Assembly (NCBI GenBank): GCA_014529385.2
Contig: CM043966.1
Coordinates: 35,812,739 to 35,876,738, forward strand
Reading direction: 5' to 3'
Source of the DNA: Adiantum capillus-veneris
Lineage: Eukaryota; Streptophyta; Polypodiopsida; Polypodiales; Pteridaceae
DNA length: 64,000 nucleotides
Shown: in pieces, positions 57,010 to 64,000 of the stretch
How the letters are laid out: every line of letters starts with the position of its first letter
Numbering within the stretch: position 1 is the stretch's first letter
Made by a program: the position numbers and the translations under genes
The notes under the pieces: model-generated
What the model saw: only the letters and a program-made list of their open reading frames with translations
What the model was told of the DNA's origin: nothing
Database searches by the model: none

Positions 57010-57414
57010 ATGCTCAAGGCAAGAAAAAGTAAAAAACAGATGGACAAGGAATCCCAGTTGAAGCAATGGAATGCAAGCCAGCATACAAATTTGTTGTTGA
57101 TGCCATTAGTCTCAAGAACAATCCCACATATGTATCTGAAAAGCTATTCAATATGTTATTGGAAAATATCAAGAATCTTGATGCTGAGATTAGCATCAGT
57201 CAACTTTTCTATAGTAGCATCATGCAAGAGACTGCCAAAGAAAAGACAAAGAACCTCTTCAAGGCATGTATATGCCTGGAAGTTTCTATATTGGGCCACC
57301 TATATGCCAATACACATCAATGCTAAAATTGTATGGAAGAAGGTGTTGGATGAGGACATTGAAGAAAAGCTGACCAATGAGAAAAAATCTTCAGAAGAGC
57401 AAGAAATAGAATAG
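57010..57414 (+). CDS. Unrecognised short reading frame
   Basis: Two overlapping + frames cover this region. The one at 57066-57326 (MECKPAYKFVVDAISLKNNP, then NIKNLDAEISISQLFY) has a more protein-like composition. It is followed by a lysine/glutamate-rich end in the other frame (DIEEKLTNEKKSSEEQEIE), as if one base had shifted near 57300. I do not recognise a family. It could be a fragment of a retrotransposon gag-like or plant transposon-associated protein. Confidence 0.25.
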   Translation: MLKARKSKKQMDKESQLKQWNASQHTNLLLMPLVSRTIPHMYLKSYSICYWKISRILMLRLASVNFSIVASCKRLPKKRQRTSSRHVYAWKFLYWATYMPIHINAKIVWKKVLDEDIEEKLTNEKKSSEEQEIE

Positions 57415-57516
57415 AAACTAGAAGGGAAGGGAAAAGAGATGGCTATTGTAGGCTCAAAAATACAAACAACACAGTCAAACTCAGGGCCATCTTAAAAGAA
57501 GAGAAAAAAACATATT

Positions 57517-57683
57517 TGTGTCGGGCCAAGGGTAGGACTATAGGAGGGCATGGCCTTGGCCAAGGGCAGATGGATACACATGTGGTATAGGGGCTATATA
57601 TAGCTATGAGCCAAAGGGCCAAGGGCCTATATATAAGTATGGGTGAGTGTTTATTGGCATGTCGATATCCCTATGGTCTTTCA
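57517..57683 (+). mobile_element. Solo or orphan LTR-like segment
   Basis: The segment starts TGTGTCGGG and ends GGTCTTTCA, contains a TATA box (TATATATAAG at 57628-57637) and is followed one base later by a perfect tRNA-Met primer site at 57685-57696. No second LTR and no gag or pol was found downstream within the window. It is either the left end of a non-autonomous element or a remnant. The left edge is uncertain. Confidence 0.45.
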
Positions 57684-57684
57684 C

Positions 57685-57696
57685 TGGTATCAGAGC
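57685..57696 (+). promoter_or_regulatory. Perfect tRNA-Met primer binding site
   Basis: TGGTATCAGAGC matches the initiator tRNA-Met complement exactly and follows a TATA-bearing LTR-like segment. Confidence 0.7.
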
Positions 57697-57754
57697 TCAG
57701 GGAGGAGGAGCCATGGAGGAGGGGGGAAGGAGATCGATTGCATGAGGCATGCAT

Positions 57755-61327
<3,573 letters not shown>

Positions 61328-61412
61328 TGTTAGGAAATAAGATGTAGCTAAATAGATATTTGAGTAGATTACTTAATGGAGAGAGATAGATTTCACACAC
61401 AAGAGATTATAG

Positions 61413-61457
<45 letters not shown>

Positions 61458-62124
61458 CACGATATACGTGGTTCACCCAATGTGGGCTACGTCCACGGGA
61501 AAGCAGTCACTCAATGGCTTTAGTACTTCAAAACAAGAAGTAGTTTACAAAGGGATTATACCCTTAATGGAGCTCCCGACTTGCTTCACTCTCACCACCT
61601 CACCCTCACCTTGTTGCATCAACACACTATGAAATGTGTGTAGAAATGGCCTCCTTTTATAGGCCAAAAGGGCTACCCTCTCTCATGAGAGGCAGCCATG
61701 TGTAGCCGCCCTTGTATAGATAAGTCCAAATCGGACCCTCCAATCCGTCCATGTGTGGCCGCCCTTGAGAAGACAAGTCCGCTTTTGAATTCGACCACCG
61801 GCCACCGGCCATTGACTTCCGACCACCGACCACCGGCAATTGACTACCGGCCAACCGACGGTTGTTTTCCGACCACTTTTCGGCCGCCGTCCGGCCATAA
61901 TATTCCGGTGAAAAGGAATATTCCGCCGAGAGAAAAAAAAAGTCTCGGGAGCTTCCGCCCCCGAGGCCCCTAAAGTTGCCCCTGATTTTTGGCCATGGAA
62001 ATTTTGGTTTCTGGCGAGTGATTTTCCTTCACGCACGATGACTACTCCTCATAATGGGGGCCTTACAAATGTGCGCTTTTACCACAGAAAATTACAAGGG
62101 TAAATCAGGCTCCATACTTTAACA
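61328..62124 (-). repeat. 3' LTR of a Copia element (minus strand)
   Basis: The LTR is 797 bp with matched ends, TGTTA at 61328 and TAACA at 62124. It lies directly beyond the polypurine tract of the pol genes to its right. It contains a (GA)n run (61416-61453) and the stretch TGGGCTACGTCCACGG common in plant Copia LTRs. The partner 5' LTR should lie outside the window. Confidence 0.8.
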
Positions 62125-62139
62125 ATCTCCCACTTGGAG
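62125..62139 (-). promoter_or_regulatory. Polypurine tract
   Basis: On the minus strand CTCCAAGTGGGAGAT abuts the LTR start TGTTAAAG, the standard arrangement for plus-strand priming in Copia elements. Confidence 0.75.
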
Positions 62140-62184
62140 ACTGATCTCCCAACCAAACCTGTACCTGCTTTCCATTCTGGCTTC

Positions 62185-62796
62185 TTATCCTTGAATGCCG
62201 ATTGAAGATGAGCAAAAGCTCAACTTCTCCTTGTTGACCACCTTTGTAAACATGTGTGCAGGATTTTCACTTGTATGCACCTTTCCTAGCTTTAGCTGTC
62301 CCTCTTCCAAAAGAGTGCGTATGAAGTGATATCTCACCTCAATGTGCTTTGTCCTTGAATGAAACGCCGAGTTCTTCGCAAGATGGATAGCGCTTTGGCT
62401 ATCACTGTACAAGACACAATTGTCTTGTTTCAATCCAAGCTCTTCTAAGAATCTGTGAAGCCACAGAATCTCTTTGCTTGCCTCCGTCATTGCTACATAC
62501 TCTTCTTCCGTGGTAGAAAGTGAAACCACCTTCTGCAGCTTTGAAGCCCAGCTTACTGCTGTGCCTCCAATTGTGAACACATAGCCAGAAGTGCTCCTTC
62601 GATTATCTTTGTCACCTGCCATATCTGCATCAGCATACCCTTCTAGAAAAATATCAGTTCCTCCAAAACACAAAGCATTTGTTGTTGTCCCTTTTAGATA
62701 CCTAAGTATCCACTTCACAGCTTGCCAATGCTCTTTACCTGGGTTGTCCATGAACCTACTCACATCTCCCACTGCATGTGCAATGTCTGGCCTTGT
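62185..62796 (-). pseudogene. Copia RNase H domain
   Basis: Landmarks are TRPDIAHA-type start, HWQAVKWILRYLKGTTTNAL, FLEGYADADMAGDKDNRRST (first Asp), SLSTTEEEYVAMTEASKEI (Glu), LYSDSQSAIHLAKN (Asp) and RTKHIEVRYHFIR. The frame is complete to its stop at 62185. It is separated from the RT frame only by a TAG at 62797-62799. Confidence 0.85.
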
Positions 62797-63408
62797 CTAG
62801 ACCATAGCATACATTAGAGAACCTACCGCTGCAACATATGGAACTTTAGACATATAGGCTATCTCCTCTTGTGTCTTTGGACACATATCCTTCGTTAGTT
62901 TAAAGTTACCAGCCAAAGGTGTAGAAACTGGTTTTGCATTTTGCATTGCAAACCTTTCTAGTACCTTCTTGATGTAATCCTCTTGAGATAGCTTTATTGT
63001 CTTCTTCGTCCTATCCCTTGATATTTTCATACCAAGTACCCTCTTTGCAGCACCTAAATCTTTCATTGAAAAAGATTTAGACAGCTCCTCTTTTAGGTCT
63101 TTGATGTCCTGCATGTTAGCACTTGCAATCAACATGTCATCAACATACAACATTATGATGATGAATTTCCCATCTCCCAAATTCTTCGTGTAGACACAGT
63201 GATCCGAGTTGCATCTTGTGAATCCATGATCCAACATCCATTGATCAAACTTCAAGCACCATTGTCTTGATGCTTGTTTTAAACCATACAAGCTCTTCTT
63301 TAATCTGCAAACCATTTTCTCCTTACCTTTTACTTCATACCCCTTTGGTTGAAGCATGTAGATTTCCTCCTCTAAGTCACCGTGAGGGAATGCCGTATTT
63401 ACATCCAT
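62797..63408 (-). pseudogene. Copia reverse transcriptase
   Basis: The sequence reads MDVNTAFPHGDLEEEIYMLQ, KKSLYGLKQASRQW, then the catalytic box MLYVDDMLIAS, LGMKISRDR and PYVAAVGSLMYA. The order and spacing are those of Ty1/Copia RT. An in-frame TAG ends the stretch at 62797; the next in-frame codons continue into RNase H, so the two were one polyprotein. Confidence 0.85.
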
Positions 63409-63447
63409 TTGCTCGAGATTTAGATCATGACAAGGCTTAAGACAAGC

Positions 63448-63954
63448 CTAATTGAGTTCAGTTTTACAACAGGAGAAAATATTTTCATTGAAGTCAATAC
63501 CTTTCTTTTGAGAAAACCCTTTTACCACAAGCCTAGACTTGTACCTTTTCTTCCCACCTTCTTCTTCCTTCAGTTTGTACACCCATTTGTTTTGAAGTGC
63601 CTGCTTACCTATAGGCAACTCAACCAACTCCCATGTTTGGTTGCGATGTAGTGAGTCCATCTCCACTTGCATGCTCTTTGTCCATTCTTCTTTGGATTCA
63701 TGTTGCATAGCTTCTTCGTATGATTCCGGCTCTCCAGAATCTGAGATCAAGAGATGGTTGAAGGAAGGAACAAACCTTTCTGGAGGTCTACTTGCTCTTG
63801 TAGATCTTCGGGGAATAGATTGAGGCTCCTCATTTGGTTGATGTTGTTGCACATTGTCACCGTTTGCAGTCCTTGAGTCTTCACCGTCCTCAAGCTCCAT
63901 GTACTCATCACCTGTTTCTTTTGTTTGTTTTCTTTCCAAGTAATCTTTGTACAT
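63448..63954 (-). pseudogene. Copia linker and RT N-terminus
   Basis: An acidic linker (EYMELEDGEDSRTANG) is followed by RRSTRASRPPERFVP, the usual pre-RT motif, then QVEMDSLHRNQTWELVELP, NKWVYKLKEEEGGKKRYKSR and VVKGFSQKKGIDFNE. A frameshift near 63470 separates it from the RT palm frame. The element's integrase and gag lie beyond 64000. Confidence 0.8.
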
Positions 63955-64000
63955 ATTTTGCTCGTTAAAAATTACATCCCTACTCCTTAAAATTTTACCA

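Larger units (their letters stand above)
62125..64000 (-). mobile_element. Ty1/Copia pol internal region, 3' part
   Basis: Reverse transcriptase, RNase H and the integrase-RT linker of a Copia element run from beyond the window end to the polypurine tract. With the 797-bp LTR this is one element, transcribed on the minus strand. Only one frameshift and one internal stop are seen in about 1.75 kb, so it is much younger than the other elements in the window. Confidence 0.85.

Overview
The window is nuclear DNA of a land plant. It shows plant-type introns, a NAC transcription-factor fragment, Ty1/Copia and Ty3/Gypsy retrotransposon remains primed by initiator tRNA-Met, an endogenous caulimovirid and very long CT/GA microsatellites. 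The repeat density and degraded elements suggest a large, repeat-rich genome such as a fern or gymnosperm. That placement is inference, because no diagnostic host gene is present.

Layout. 1-4.3 kb: diverged GGGCCATAG-type repeats around a broken FCP1/HAD-like gene copy on the + strand. 4.3-7.3 kb: AT-rich DNA, an unrecognised minus-strand reading frame split by one stop, and paired TG/AG microsatellites. 7.9-35.8 kb: an unusual domain built from an 18-nt motif, TTGGACAAGTGGTGGACC, repeated many times inside larger higher-order units. The motif is mostly in + orientation from 8.2 to 15.3 kb and in minus orientation from 17.7 to 35.8 kb. Between and beside these arrays lie two further FCP1-like loci (10.3-11.1 and 16.0-17.5 kb), a compact SET-domain gene (18.1-18.7 kb), a ParB-like gene with a DGQH motif (21.2-23.9 kb) and a large DUF7869-like gene (35.8-39.1 kb) with RNase H-fold transposase-like motifs. 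Nearly every one of these coding segments is preceded immediately by a good 3' splice site, so the arrays may lie in 5' introns.

39.1-43.4 kb: mostly non-coding DNA with a 291-bp duplication, a NAC fragment, microsatellites and a tRNA-derived SINE-like head. 43.4-49.4 kb: an endogenous caulimovirid on the minus strand, circularly permuted with its ends inside reverse transcriptase, and broken by stops and frameshifts. 49.4-52.5 kb: a Copia element truncated at its 3' side. 52.5-55.9 kb: a decayed Gypsy pol. 56-61.3 kb: an orphan LTR-like segment with a primer binding site, long CT tracts and no convincing gene. 61.3-64 kb: the 3' LTR and 3' part of pol of a fairly young Copia element on the minus strand; it continues past the window end.

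The most interesting idea is that 2-39 kb represents one or more copies of a large, multi-gene mobile element: a putative DUF7869 transposase plus SET, ParB-like and FCP1-like partners, with arrays of one short motif between the genes. The genes and arrays are visible in the sequence. The claim that they form one mobile system is inference. Several members carry stops or frameshifts, so this copy is probably decaying.
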